From: JABDMH01 sp964428345
GTDB taxonomy: Bacteria; Bacteroidota; Bacteroidia; Chitinophagales; Saprospiraceae
Length of the DNA: 64,000 bases
Assembly: GCA_964428345.1 (NCBI GenBank)
Contig: CAYRYD010000014.1
Location: 43,909 to 107,908 of the forward strand
Reading direction: 5' to 3'
The notes beneath the pieces were generated by a model. That model was given only the letters and a program-made list of their open reading frames with translations. It was not told where the DNA came from and ran no database searches. The translations under genes were made by a program, and so were the position numbers. Below are positions 1-8,240 of the stretch, one piece after another (position 1 is the stretch's first letter; each line of letters begins with the position of its first letter).

Positions 1-690
1 TTTCACAATCCGGTAGGTCTTTTCCCTGTTCCGGGCACCCAATGCCGCCTGCAGCTCAAAAACGTTATATTCTTTACTGATACCAATATATTTTTCGATA
101 TCGTCTTTGGTGATCTTATGACCCGGTGGCAAATTCAACGAAAGTTTTTCTGCTTCGTTGACAATTTTACTCAGATCATTTCCCAAATAATCGGCGATCA
201 GGGCAGCATCGGCGGCGCTGATCTTATACCCGAGAACCGTCAGATAATTCGTGACCCAGCCGGGTACCTGATTTTCATAAATTTTCTTGCTCTCAAATAC
301 AACAGCTTTTTCCTTGAGCAATTTGGCAAAGGTTGTTCTCCCATCAATCGTACCGTTTCTAAAACACAACACAAGAATGGTCGATGGTGAAGGGTTTTTC
401 ACATAGGTCTCCAGCTGATTGAATTCTGCCATCGACTGGGCTTCCTTCAGAATGACGACCTGATACTCAGACATCATTGGAAATCTACGGGCATTGTCTA
501 CGACCGTCTTAAAGTCGACATCCTTTCCGTATAAAATAGTCAGGTTAAAAGACTTTTCCGATTCATTCAGCACCTGATTTTCAAAATAATCGGAAATCTG
601 ATCAATGAAGTAAGATTCCGTTCCCTGTAACAAATAAACGGGCTGAAACTTTCGGTCTTTTAAATCTTTCAGTAAACTTTCTGCTGTCAA
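1..690 (-). CDS. holA: DNA polymerase III delta subunit (clamp loader), partial
   Basis: About 230 N-terminal residues are present; the gene runs off the left edge (the family is about 340 residues). HolA is the subunit of the clamp-loader complex that opens the sliding clamp. The reverse-strand translation shows the typical opening (LKDRKFQPVYLLQGTESYFI), then a Rossmann-like ATPase-type fold with a VVILKEAQ strand, and a middle region with GYKISAADAALIADYLGND and the helix pair around KITKDDIEKYIG. No ATG lies in frame upstream of the conserved N-terminus. The likely start is a TTG at 688-690 that overlaps the hemH stop, so the two genes are probably translationally coupled. Family assignment is by remembered pattern. 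Confidence 0.85.
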   Translation of the reverse strand, partial: MTAESLLKDLKDRKFQPVYLLQGTESYFIDQISDYFENQVLNESEKSFNLTILYGKDVDFKTVVDNARRFPMMSEYQVVILKEAQSMAEFNQLETYVKNPSPSTILVLCFRNGTIDGRTTFAKLLKEKAVVFESKKIYENQVPGWVTNYLTVLGYKISAADAALIADYLGNDLSKIVNEAEKLSLNLPPGHKITKDDIEKYIGISKEYNVFELQAALGARNREKTYRIVK

Positions 691-1724
691 TGGTTGGGTA
701 GGTTTATGCGTTCCCGGATCATTTGCCAGATGCAGCTGACCCATACCGGATCATCATTCAGGCTGGGCACAAGATCGATCTTTTCTCCCCCCAGTGCAAG
801 AAATTCTTCCCGGTATTCGTATCCGACCTCGATGATCGTTTCGAGACAGTCGGCTACAAAAGACGGGCTGAACACCAGTAGGCGCCTGTCTCCTTTCCGG
901 GCCCTTTCTTCCAGTACTGTGGAGGTATACGGCTGCGCCCAGGGATCCTTACCCAGTCTGGACTGAAAGCAGGTAGTGTACTGCTCATCCCCCAGTCCTA
1001 ATTTACCTGCCAGGGCACGGGTGGTTGCATAACACTGGGCACGGTAACAATGACGATTGCCCTCAAAGATCCGGTCGCAGCAGGTGGGGCTCTGCAGACA
1101 ATGATTCGCACTATCTGCTTTTAGCAACTGACGTTGCGGCAACCCGTGATAACTGAACAAAATATGATCGTACGATGAAATATCAAATTGCTGACCATGC
1201 CGGGAAAAAACCTCGATAAAAGCAGGGTGGTCGTAGTAATCTTCAATAAAAAACAGGGAGGGGATCACCTGTTTGTCAACCATGACCCGCATGACCTCTT
1301 CGAAAGCCGAGCCGGTTGTGGCTGATGCATACTGGGGAAAAAGGGGGAAAATGATGATTTCATCGACGTGTTGCGCCAGCAATTCATCGATGGCGACAGC
1401 AATCGAAGGATTTTGATAACGCATCCCAAGTGACACGGGAATTCGCCTTTCCGTCAGATCAAGTAGGAGCTGTTGGACCCGTTCACCATAGTACTTCAGA
1501 GGGGATCCATCATCGGTCCACAACTTTTGATAGAGATGAGTAGAATTTTTCGCCCTTAACGGCACAATGATTCCCCGCACCAGCAATTGTCTTTGGAACC
1601 ATGGCAGATCAATGACCCGGGCATCGGTCAGGAATTGCAACAAATAGCGATTGACGTCTTTGCGCTGAGGCTGGTCCGGTGTGCCCAGATTGATTAAAAG
1701 AATTCCCGGTTTGCGCTGACTCAT
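687..1724 (-). CDS. hemH: Ferrochelatase
   Basis: This enzyme inserts ferrous iron into protoporphyrin IX (or coproporphyrin III in some lineages) at the end of haem synthesis. Length (345 residues) is normal. Visible family marks are the N-terminal GILLINLGTPD, the FPLFPQYASATTG segment, the catalytic His193 in SYHGLP, and Glu295 in the C-terminal ADCLETIIEVG motif. Five cysteines between residues 209 and 231 (209, 215, 216, 226, 231) plus Cys252 form an unusual cluster. Some bacterial ferrochelatases carry a [2Fe-2S] centre; whether these residues hold one is inference. The gene starts with ATG and overlaps holA at its 3' end. Confidence 0.95.
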   Translation of the reverse strand: MSQRKPGILLINLGTPDQPQRKDVNRYLLQFLTDARVIDLPWFQRQLLVRGIIVPLRAKNSTHLYQKLWTDDGSPLKYYGERVQQLLLDLTERRIPVSLGMRYQNPSIAVAIDELLAQHVDEIIIFPLFPQYASATTGSAFEEVMRVMVDKQVIPSLFFIEDYYDHPAFIEVFSRHGQQFDISSYDHILFSYHGLPQRQLLKADSANHCLQSPTCCDRIFEGNRHCYRAQCYATTRALAGKLGLGDEQYTTCFQSRLGKDPWAQPYTSTVLEERARKGDRRLLVFSPSFVADCLETIIEVGYEYREEFLALGGEKIDLVPSLNDDPVWVSCIWQMIRERINLPNH

Positions 1725-1856
1725 TACTGGTATCGCTCGGTATCCTGCAAGTATAAGGCTATCTCACGTTAATATTCGATCACGACTCGATTTTTTACCG
1801 AATTATGCGTTTAACCGGTTCTGCTCCTGAATTTAATACCCGAAATCGTATTTTCG

Positions 1857-3011
1857 ATGACAATACAAGAAAGCTGGATAAACGCCAAATACGAATTTCA
1901 TTTGAAAGCAAAAGCTATAATTGCCGACGGGAAAGGTCAGTATTCCCTGGATGATATTGAGGTCTTTCCCCCTGAGGATGACGAGGTACTGGTCAAAATC
2001 CGGGCCTCCGGTATCTGTCATACCGACTTCGATTCGGTCAGGCATTGGCCGGGACCTTTCATTGTGGGGCATGAAGGGGCTGGTATCGTTGAAGCAATAG
2101 GCTCATCCGTTGAGAGTGTCCGCCCAGGCGATAAGGTGATCCTCAACTGGGCAATCCCTTGTGGAGTTTGTTTTCAATGCAAACAAGGTCAGACCAACAT
2201 TTGCGAAAACCATTCACCTGTAGTCCATCATGCCAGATTTAATCCGGGACATGCCGCCCTCGAACGCACACGATACCGGGGCCAGGGCATTCTCCGGTCA
2301 TTTAATCTGGGTACCATGTCAACCCATACGGTCGTGCGGGAAGCGGCAGTGGTCAAAATCGAGAGCGATATTCCCTTTGAAGCTGCCTGTATTGTCGGCT
2401 GTGGGGTAATGACCGGAGTAGGTTCGGTACTGAATACCGCCCGGGTCCATCCCGGCAGCAGTGTTGTGGTGATCGGTGCCGGGGGAGTCGGACTGAATAT
2501 CATCCAGGGCGCCAGTATTGCCCGGGCAGGAATGATTATCGTTGCCGAGGTGAGTGAAACCCGCCTGAAGCTGGCGAAGGAATTCGGTGCCACTCACCTG
2601 ATACGGGTAGATAGAAACGATCAAAAACTCCTAAAGGTCAAAGACCGGATTTGGGAACTAACCGACCGGGGAGCCGACTATGCTTTTGAGTGCACCGGTA
2701 TTCCTGCCCTGGGAGATGCCCCTCTGCGTCTGATCCGCAATGCGGGGATGGCCGTTCAGGTGAGTGGTATTGAGGAGGAGATTACCATAGACATGAATTT
2801 GTTTGAATGGGATAAACTGTATATCAACCCACTCTATGGCAAATGTAATCCGGCTGTTGATTTTCCCAGGATCATCGGATACTACGAATCCGGACAATTA
2901 AAACTGGAGGAGCTGATCAGTCAAAAATACCAACCCGGACAACTGGGGGAAGCTTTTGATGATATGCTTCACGGACGGATAGCCAAAGGGGTGATTTTAT
3001 TCGACTCCTGA
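1857..3011 (+). CDS. Zinc-dependent alcohol dehydrogenase, class III-like
   Basis: A 384-residue medium-chain dehydrogenase/reductase. Catalytic-zinc residues are visible: Cys in GICHTD, His in GHEGAGIV, Cys in IVGCGVMTGVG. The four structural-zinc cysteines lie in CGVCFQCKQGQTNIC. The nucleotide-binding loop is GAGGVG. The central segment VGCGVMTGVGSVLNTARV resembles class III enzymes, which oxidise S-hydroxymethyl thiol adducts of formaldehyde, and mycothiol-dependent relatives. An esterase-D-like gene follows 61 bp downstream, which fits formaldehyde or aldehyde detoxification but does not prove it. The N-terminus has about 15 residues more than usual; no other ATG is available. The true substrate is unknown. 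Confidence 0.85.
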   Translation: MTIQESWINAKYEFHLKAKAIIADGKGQYSLDDIEVFPPEDDEVLVKIRASGICHTDFDSVRHWPGPFIVGHEGAGIVEAIGSSVESVRPGDKVILNWAIPCGVCFQCKQGQTNICENHSPVVHHARFNPGHAALERTRYRGQGILRSFNLGTMSTHTVVREAAVVKIESDIPFEAACIVGCGVMTGVGSVLNTARVHPGSSVVVIGAGGVGLNIIQGASIARAGMIIVAEVSETRLKLAKEFGATHLIRVDRNDQKLLKVKDRIWELTDRGADYAFECTGIPALGDAPLRLIRNAGMAVQVSGIEEEITIDMNLFEWDKLYINPLYGKCNPAVDFPRIIGYYESGQLKLEELISQKYQPGQLGEAFDDMLHGRIAKGVILFDS

Positions 3012-3072
3012 AAACCCCGAAATCTCCCTGGACTGGATTGCATAATTGAACATAACATATTCACCACCGAAC

Positions 3073-3900
3073 ATGATCAACTTCGAACACAGCTCTATTA
3101 CCAATCCTCAATATACCCCCGAAGGAGTGACCAATCTTTCCCTGAAGAGTTCTTATCTGCGGGGAAGAGGTGAGGTTTCGGTTTATCTGCCCGCAACCGG
3201 GCGGGGGACCCGGGATCTGCCCTTTATCATGCTGTTGCATGGGGTGTATGGCAGTCATTTTTCCTGGCTGTATCAGGCCGGAGCCCACCTGGTACTGGAA
3301 AAGATGCTGGCCAGGAATCTCCTGGATCCTTTTATGCTGGTGATGCCCTCAGATGGGCTGACCGGTGATGGAAGCGGCTATTTACCGCACCTGGATAAAG
3401 ATCATGAGCTATGGATCGCGGAGGATGTCGTAGCCGCCCTGAAATATCATTTCCCGGAGATAAGCGACCAATCCAGAGCCTACATCACCGGATTGTCCAT
3501 GGGCGGATATGGAGCCTTAAGGCTGGGGATGAAATATCATGCGATATTCGACGGTATATCCGCTCACTCCTCCATCACTGATCTGGACGATCTTCAAACC
3601 TTCATCGAAGAAGACAGCCGGACCGCACTTTCTGCCGAAACCATCGCAGCTTCAGCGATCATTACCAATGCGGTTAAATACCGGGATCACCTCCCTCCCA
3701 TCAGACTGGATTGCGGTAATGAAGACCGGCTCATTGAATCGAACCGCAGGCTTCACCGCCAACTGAACGACGCTGGTATTAAGCACCATTATGAAGAATT
3801 TGAAGGCATTCACAACTATGAATACTGGACGAAACATATTGAAGACAGTTTTCACTTCTTTCAGAGACTGGAAGAAGAGAGAAAGTCCAGGAATAAGTGA
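3073..3900 (+). CDS. Esterase, esterase D / S-formylglutathione hydrolase-like alpha/beta hydrolase
   Basis: 275 residues from the ATG at 3073; a TTG 27 bases upstream is also in frame but ATG is preferred. The fold is the putative-esterase family (PF00756 type): an oxyanion strand IMLLHGVYGSHFSW, the nucleophile Ser in GLSMGGYGALRLG, a probable acid in DCGNEDRLI and the catalytic His in GIHNYEYW. No signal peptide is visible, so it is probably cytoplasmic. It follows the zinc alcohol dehydrogenase on the same strand. Such a pair could oxidise and then hydrolyse a formaldehyde adduct; equally the esterase may act on unrelated acyl or acetyl esters. Confidence 0.8.
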   Translation: MINFEHSSITNPQYTPEGVTNLSLKSSYLRGRGEVSVYLPATGRGTRDLPFIMLLHGVYGSHFSWLYQAGAHLVLEKMLARNLLDPFMLVMPSDGLTGDGSGYLPHLDKDHELWIAEDVVAALKYHFPEISDQSRAYITGLSMGGYGALRLGMKYHAIFDGISAHSSITDLDDLQTFIEEDSRTALSAETIAASAIITNAVKYRDHLPPIRLDCGNEDRLIESNRRLHRQLNDAGIKHHYEEFEGIHNYEYWTKHIEDSFHFFQRLEEERKSRNK

Positions 3901-3947
3901 TTGTTCTGGTTCATTCCTTTAATGCCCCACATCCCAGCAGGCGATTT

Positions 3948-4535
3948 CTAATCAGCGATTCTAAAGTCAATATCCTTTAGAATCCGGTCGTGGGAGACCG
4001 GCAGATATTCAATGTGCCCGCTATGTTGCAGAATCAACTCCTTTGCCCCCTGATCGTGCGCGGGAATACGTTGAAGCTCTCCAAAGAAAAAACTGCCAAA
4101 AAAAACGGGATGACCGCGTTTGCCATCAAAGGTGGGAATGACGATCCGGTCTGGTGCAAAACCTTTCACAAACAGACCGATCAACTCCTGGTAGTCATCG
4201 GTCGTCAGATAGGGCAGATCACCGAGACAGATCATGCAGCCGTCTGCACCTTCCAGATACCGGGCACCCCGGGCTATGGAAGTACTCATACCCAACGCAT
4301 AACGGGGATTGTAAACCATCCGGAGTCTCCCTTCGGGCTCAAAGTCTTTCAGTTCGTTTTCAATTTGGGCGGATTGATGTCCGGTGACCACTACCACCCT
4401 TTCAACATCCGTTTGAATCAGGGCCCCGATTACCCGCCGGATCATGGTCTGATCATCAACCCGTGCCAAGAGCTTATTGGCCTCTCCAAATCTGCGGGAC
4501 AATCCGGCAGCAAGAACGATCGCAGCTATCTTCAT
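3948..4535 (-). CDS. mocA: MobA/MocA-type nucleotidyltransferase (molybdenum cofactor cytidylyltransferase-like)
   Basis: Start is set at the ATG at 4535 (MKIAAIVLAAG), which begins the nucleotide-binding signature; an ATG 14 codons upstream would add an unusual tail. The 195-residue product has the family loop LAAGLSRRFGEANKLL, then VVVVTGH, YNPRYALGMSTSIARGA and the metal-binding ICLGDLPYL aspartate. It ends with RGHPVFFG and a DQGAKELI stretch, all typical of MocA proteins, which transfer CMP to the molybdopterin cofactor of hydroxylases. xdhC, whose product also serves molybdenum hydroxylases, lies 5 kb away. No hydroxylase is in the window. The upstream region is a hairpin repeat array. 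Confidence 0.8.
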   Translation of the reverse strand: MKIAAIVLAAGLSRRFGEANKLLARVDDQTMIRRVIGALIQTDVERVVVVTGHQSAQIENELKDFEPEGRLRMVYNPRYALGMSTSIARGARYLEGADGCMICLGDLPYLTTDDYQELIGLFVKGFAPDRIVIPTFDGKRGHPVFFGSFFFGELQRIPAHDQGAKELILQHSGHIEYLPVSHDRILKDIDFRIAD

Positions 4536-4624
4536 AAAAATTATGGATGTGTATAAAGGGCACTCTAAGATAACCAAAGAGTTACCTTGTTAGTTAGCAC
4601 GACCTCGATTCATCTTCACTTTGG

Positions 4625-4884
4625 CCGGACAGAGTCCGTAACTAGTGGATCTGTTCTCCTGCTCCGGACAGAGTCCGGAGCTACTGATTATGTTCTCCTG
4701 CTCCGGACAGAGTCCGGAGATACTGGATTGTTCTCCTGCTCCGGACAGAGTCCGGAGTTACTGGATTGTCCTCTTGCTCCGGACAGAGTCCGGAGATACT
4801 GGATATGTTCCCATGCTCCGGACAGAGTCCGGAGCTACTGGATCTGTTCTCCTGCTCCGGACAGATCCGGCGCTACCGGATATT
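4625..4884. repeat. Tandem array of seven 38-39 bp units, each built on a perfect palindrome
   Basis: Units begin with CCGGAC at 4625, 4664, 4703, 4741, 4779, 4818 and 4857, so spacing is 39, 39, 38, 38, 39 and 39. The five central units share the palindrome CTCCGGACAGAGTCCGGAG: 8-bp arms around an AGA loop (TCT on the other strand). The 19-20 base spacers are variants of CTACTGGATCTGTTCTCCTG. The first and last units are degenerate. The array fills the gap between two reverse-strand genes. Open frames read through it, but the mix of 38 and 39 bp shifts frame, so it is not coding. Confidence 0.95.
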
Positions 4885-5952
4885 TCAGACAATGAGTACC
4901 GAATGAATCGGGGGCAAAAAAGCCTGGGCATGTTTCCAGGTGGTACCATCATCTGCCGAAATAAACAGGTTACCGGTAGTGGTGCCAAAAACCATCAATC
5001 CATTCTTTCGGTCGAAAGCGTGACGAAAAACCAGATCAAAGCAATGTTCCTGAGGCAGGCCGGTGGTTTGCTTTATCCAGGTCTTTCCCCCGTCTTCGGT
5101 TTTGCAAACCACCAGCCGCAGATCTTTGGCTACCCGCTGATCGTCACTTTCTGCGGGAATGATCCAGGCTTTGAGAGGATCCGTATCGTCAATGACAATG
5201 GGAAAACCATAGCGACCATACTGATCTTCCGGGGTAACATCCTCCCAGGATTCGGCAGCATCATGACTGATAAAAACACCGCAATGATTTTGTTGCCAGA
5301 TGGTGTCCGGATGTTGCCGGCATAACCTGATCGCATGAGGATCGTGGCCATAGGGACCATGGGGATCCGGGAGGTAATCAGCCCTCAGACCCCGATTCTT
5401 GGGTGACCAGGTCAAGCCGCCATCCCGTGAAACATACACGCCGCCGCAGCTGACTCCGATCAACAGGAAATCCGGATCATCCGGATGGTCCAGGATCGTA
5501 TGGATACCTGCATGATTTCTGCCTCCCCCAAACCAGTGTTCAACCCGGGTGGGGTGATCCCAAAGCGATTCATTGAGCTGAAAGGTGACACCACCATCAC
5601 GGCTCTCAAACAACCCCCCGGGTTCGGTACCTACCCAGAGTTTTCCCTGACGGTCATGGTAAAGGGCGCTCCAGATCAAACGCAGGGTTGCCGGTTTGCC
5701 CGGTCCAATCATGCTCCCTTCCGGATATAGGGGCGCTGCCACTTCCTGCCATTTCCGGCCTGCATCGTCTGACCGGAAAAGTTTGGGTCCCCAGTGCTTC
5801 ATTGACAATCCAATCCACATCATGCCGGTATTTCCATCCTGATGGATCATCGACACCGGCAACCCCCTGAAATCCAAACCTTCGAGGTGAATGCCGTCAT
5901 TCCGGTATCCAAATTCCAGCAATCCTTTCGTAGTACCCAGCAAAATCTTCAT
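4885..5952 (-). CDS. BNR/sortilin-type beta-propeller protein (sialidase-like fold)
   Basis: 355 residues with repeated Asp-box motifs typical of BNR/VPS10 propellers: FRSDDAGRKWQEV, FESRDGGVTF, YVSRDGGLTWSP, FISHDAAESWEDV, CKTEDGGKTWIK and FISADDGTTWKH. The regular spacing suggests a 6-7 bladed propeller. There is no signal peptide (MKILLGTTKGLLEF), so it is probably cytoplasmic. Proteins of this kind are often annotated as exo-alpha-sialidase or glycosyl hydrolase, but the catalytic Arg triad and Tyr of true sialidases cannot be identified here, so no activity is assigned. The stop codon at 4885-4887 lies at the edge of the hairpin array. Confidence 0.75.
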   Translation of the reverse strand: MKILLGTTKGLLEFGYRNDGIHLEGLDFRGLPVSMIHQDGNTGMMWIGLSMKHWGPKLFRSDDAGRKWQEVAAPLYPEGSMIGPGKPATLRLIWSALYHDRQGKLWVGTEPGGLFESRDGGVTFQLNESLWDHPTRVEHWFGGGRNHAGIHTILDHPDDPDFLLIGVSCGGVYVSRDGGLTWSPKNRGLRADYLPDPHGPYGHDPHAIRLCRQHPDTIWQQNHCGVFISHDAAESWEDVTPEDQYGRYGFPIVIDDTDPLKAWIIPAESDDQRVAKDLRLVVCKTEDGGKTWIKQTTGLPQEHCFDLVFRHAFDRKNGLMVFGTTTGNLFISADDGTTWKHAQAFLPPIHSVLIV

Positions 5953-6015
5953 CGGTCAGTACATTGTTTGCGAAAGGTAAACATTCAATGGACTAAAATC
6001 CAATTATCGCTGCGG

Positions 6016-6387
6016 TCACTCCTCTGTCTTAAACTCCGGATTGTAGATCAGACCGATGATGTTTCCCCACGGATCTTTTACGCTGGCTACCACAATATCT
6101 CCGCCCACATTTGTCGGTCGCTCATAGATGGTTGCCCCGAGATCCAGGATCCGGTCAAACTCGGGAACAATGGCAGAGACGCCCCAATAGGTGATCACAC
6201 TTGCGGGTTTCTCCTCAACCGGTTTTTCTTCCGGTTGGAGGCCCAACTCATAGCCCTTGATGTTAAACCCCACATAAAAAGGTTCGTCAAAATAAGGCGT
6301 TGTCTGAAAGACTTTTTCATACCATTTTTTTGCCTTTTCAAGATCTCCGACCTGGTAGATAGTTGTTCTTAATCCCAGTATGCCCAT
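6016..6387 (-). CDS. VOC-family (glyoxalase/bleomycin-resistance fold) protein
   Basis: 123 residues with the paired beta-alpha-beta-beta-beta layout of the vicinal oxygen chelate superfamily: RTTIYQVGDLEKAKKWYEKVF at the N-terminus and ASVKDPWGNIIGLIYNPEF at the C-terminus. The DPWGN(x)IGL end is characteristic of small single-domain members. Substrates range from methylglyoxal adducts to antibiotics and cannot be told from sequence. A possible 53-residue gene ends 19 bp upstream on the same strand and may be co-transcribed. Confidence 0.75.
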   Translation of the reverse strand: MGILGLRTTIYQVGDLEKAKKWYEKVFQTTPYFDEPFYVGFNIKGYELGLQPEEKPVEEKPASVITYWGVSAIVPEFDRILDLGATIYERPTNVGGDIVVASVKDPWGNIIGLIYNPEFKTEE

Positions 6388-6406
6388 GTTTAGTTTTTTC
6401 TTTTAA

Positions 6407-6568
6407 TCAACTTTTCTCCGCAAGCAATCTTCCAACCAACTGCCGTATTTTGGGGTGAAAATTCCCAGTATTCAAGTGTTGCATCGCATTTTCTTCCGGT
6501 ATTTCTCCCCTGGCCTGGCAGTACCAACCGGATAAAATTAGTGGAATCTTTTTAAGATATTTGTTCAT
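6407..6568 (-). CDS. Possible small protein of 53 residues
   Basis: An ATG at 6568 opens a frame that ends with TGA at 6407-6409, 19 bp before the VOC gene on the same strand. The product begins MNKYLKKIPLIL and continues with a mostly polar helical stretch (EIPEENAMQHL, HPKIRQLVGRLLAEKS). I do not recognise a family. Support is the operon-like spacing, an ATG start and the absence of any other gene in the gap; it has no independent proof and could be a chance frame. A basic first helix followed by one Trp-Tyr-Cys stretch is the only notable composition. Confidence 0.35.
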   Translation of the reverse strand: MNKYLKKIPLILSGWYCQARGEIPEENAMQHLNTGNFHPKIRQLVGRLLAEKS

Positions 6569-6582
6569 AGCTCTTATATTAA

Positions 6583-7782
6583 TTGCAGGTGACCGATCAT
6601 AAGAAGGATTTTCCCATTTTTTTTTCCAGGCCCCATATTTACCTGGATTCGGCTGCTACTTCCCACAAACCCCAAATGGTCATCGATGCGGTATCGGAGT
6701 TTTATACCGGTCAATACGGCACGGTGAGACGGGGCTTGTATCGGTTATCTTCCGAGGCCACCCAACTTTTTGAATCAACCCGTTCGCTCATCAGTGATTT
6801 CATCGGCGCTCCGGATCCTGCAGGTATCATCTTTACGTCAGGCACGACCGAGAGCATCAACCTGGTGGCCCATGCTTACCTACGGCCTGTTCTGCGGCCT
6901 GGTGATGAGATCATCATCAGCATTCTGGAGCATCACGCCAACTTGCTCCCCTGGCAACAGCTGGCCAAAGAGAAAGAAGCAAAACTGATCATCCTTCCAC
7001 TCGATGCGACCGGAGACATTGACATGGATACCTTTAGAAAGCATTTGAATATAAAAACCCGGATGGTGGCGATCAGCCATATTTCCAATGTGACCGGTGG
7101 TATCAACCCGGTTAAGGAAATCATAGCCATAGCCCATGGATACAATGCCAAAGTACTGATCGACGGGGCGCAAAGCGTCAGTCATCTGCCGGTAAATGTA
7201 TCGGATCTGGATTGTGATTTCTTTGCTTTTTCAGGACACAAGATTTACGGTCCGACCGGCACCGGAGTCCTTTATGGAAAACCCGATTTACTGAATGCCA
7301 TGCCACCGTACCGGTACGGGGGAGAAATGGTCCTGGAAGCCACTAATGAATACGCCAGTTTCAAGCAATCTCCCCACCGTTTTGAAGCCGGCACACCCAA
7401 TATTGCCGGGGTCATTGGTATGGGAGCGGCCATCCGTTTTCTCCAATCCACCGGCATAGAACAGATCCGGAAATATGAGTACGAACTGACTTCGTATCTG
7501 GTGGAATCCCTTAATACAGCGGGGATCAAAATAGTTGGCAACCCCAAAAAACGTTCTTCCCTGGTTTCTTTTCTGGTTGATGACGTGCATCCCCACGATG
7601 TGGCGACTCTGTTGGATAATGAAGGCATCGCAGTGAGAGCGGGACATCATTGTGCCCAACCCCTGATGCGTTATTTAAATGTCCACGCAACCGTGCGGGC
7701 TTCTCTGGGCTGGTACAATGACAGGCAGGATATCGACCGGTTAATGGCAGGAATTGAAAAAGTCCGAAAAATCATGCAATGA
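6583..7782 (+). CDS. sufS: Cysteine desulfurase, SufS type
   Basis: This PLP enzyme takes sulfur from cysteine for Fe-S cluster assembly. Marks are the DSAATSHKP N-terminus, TSGTTESIN, HHANLLPW, the PLP lysine Lys220 in FSGHKIYGP and the persulfide cysteine Cys357 in RAGHHCAQPLM, the SufS-type active-site loop. Length (399 residues) is normal. Only TTG at 6583 and GTG at 6589 lie between an in-frame stop and the conserved region, so the gene uses a non-ATG start; the GTG gives MTDHKKDF and 397 residues. It overlaps sufU by 4 bp. The scaffold genes sufBCD are not in the window. Confidence 0.93.
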   Translation: MQVTDHKKDFPIFFSRPHIYLDSAATSHKPQMVIDAVSEFYTGQYGTVRRGLYRLSSEATQLFESTRSLISDFIGAPDPAGIIFTSGTTESINLVAHAYLRPVLRPGDEIIISILEHHANLLPWQQLAKEKEAKLIILPLDATGDIDMDTFRKHLNIKTRMVAISHISNVTGGINPVKEIIAIAHGYNAKVLIDGAQSVSHLPVNVSDLDCDFFAFSGHKIYGPTGTGVLYGKPDLLNAMPPYRYGGEMVLEATNEYASFKQSPHRFEAGTPNIAGVIGMGAAIRFLQSTGIEQIRKYEYELTSYLVESLNTAGIKIVGNPKKRSSLVSFLVDDVHPHDVATLLDNEGIAVRAGHHCAQPLMRYLNVHATVRASLGWYNDRQDIDRLMAGIEKVRKIMQ

Positions 7783-8240
7783 GCGAAGCAGATTTGTATC
7801 ATCCCCTGATCATCAACCGGAACAAAGCACCCTTATTTTACGAAAAAATACAAACAGGTGTTTTATTGAATGCGTACAATCCGGTATGCGGAGATGATTT
7901 TGCGATCGCGATTCAAATGAAAAATGACCAGATAGACCACATTGCCTTCGGGGGTTATGGTTGTGCGGTATCGAAAGCGGCCATTGATCTGTTGATTGAA
8001 CGACTTCTGGGTTTGGAAGTCGATCAGGCGATATCCGAAATTAATTACTACCTTAAAATCATTGATCTGGATGTACCTCCAACGGTTGAGGAATATCCGC
8101 TGGCGGTCTTTCAAAAAGTAAAATATTACCCTTTCCGCAGAGAGTGCGCGGTGCTCGGGGCAAATTCGTTACTCACATTTCTGCATGACTATAAAAAAAT
8201 AAACAAAAATGACCAGTCGTCGAATTTTTCTGAAAAATAG
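7779..8240 (+). CDS. sufU: Fe-S cluster assembly sulfur-transfer protein SufU
   Basis: 153 residues of the IscU/SufU fold. The three metal-site cysteines are Cys37 in NPVCGDD, Cys62 in GYGCAVSKAA and Cys123 in RRECAVLGAN; Asp39 completes the expected zinc ligand set. The insert between the second and third cysteine is typical of SufU rather than IscU. SufU accepts persulfide sulfur from SufS by zinc-ligand exchange. The ATG overlaps the sufS stop (ATGA), which indicates tight translational coupling. The 3' end overlaps the next gene by 32 bp in another frame. Confidence 0.92.
   Translation: MSEADLYHPLIINRNKAPLFYEKIQTGVLLNAYNPVCGDDFAIAIQMKNDQIDHIAFGGYGCAVSKAAIDLLIERLLGLEVDQAISEINYYLKIIDLDVPPTVEEYPLAVFQKVKYYPFRRECAVLGANSLLTFLHDYKKINKNDQSSNFSEK

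Noticed and set aside
4587..5325. Two forward frames reading through the hairpin array (repeated RTESG motifs)
   Set aside because: The 38 and 39 bp units change the frame, and the reverse-strand BNR gene already explains the right part.
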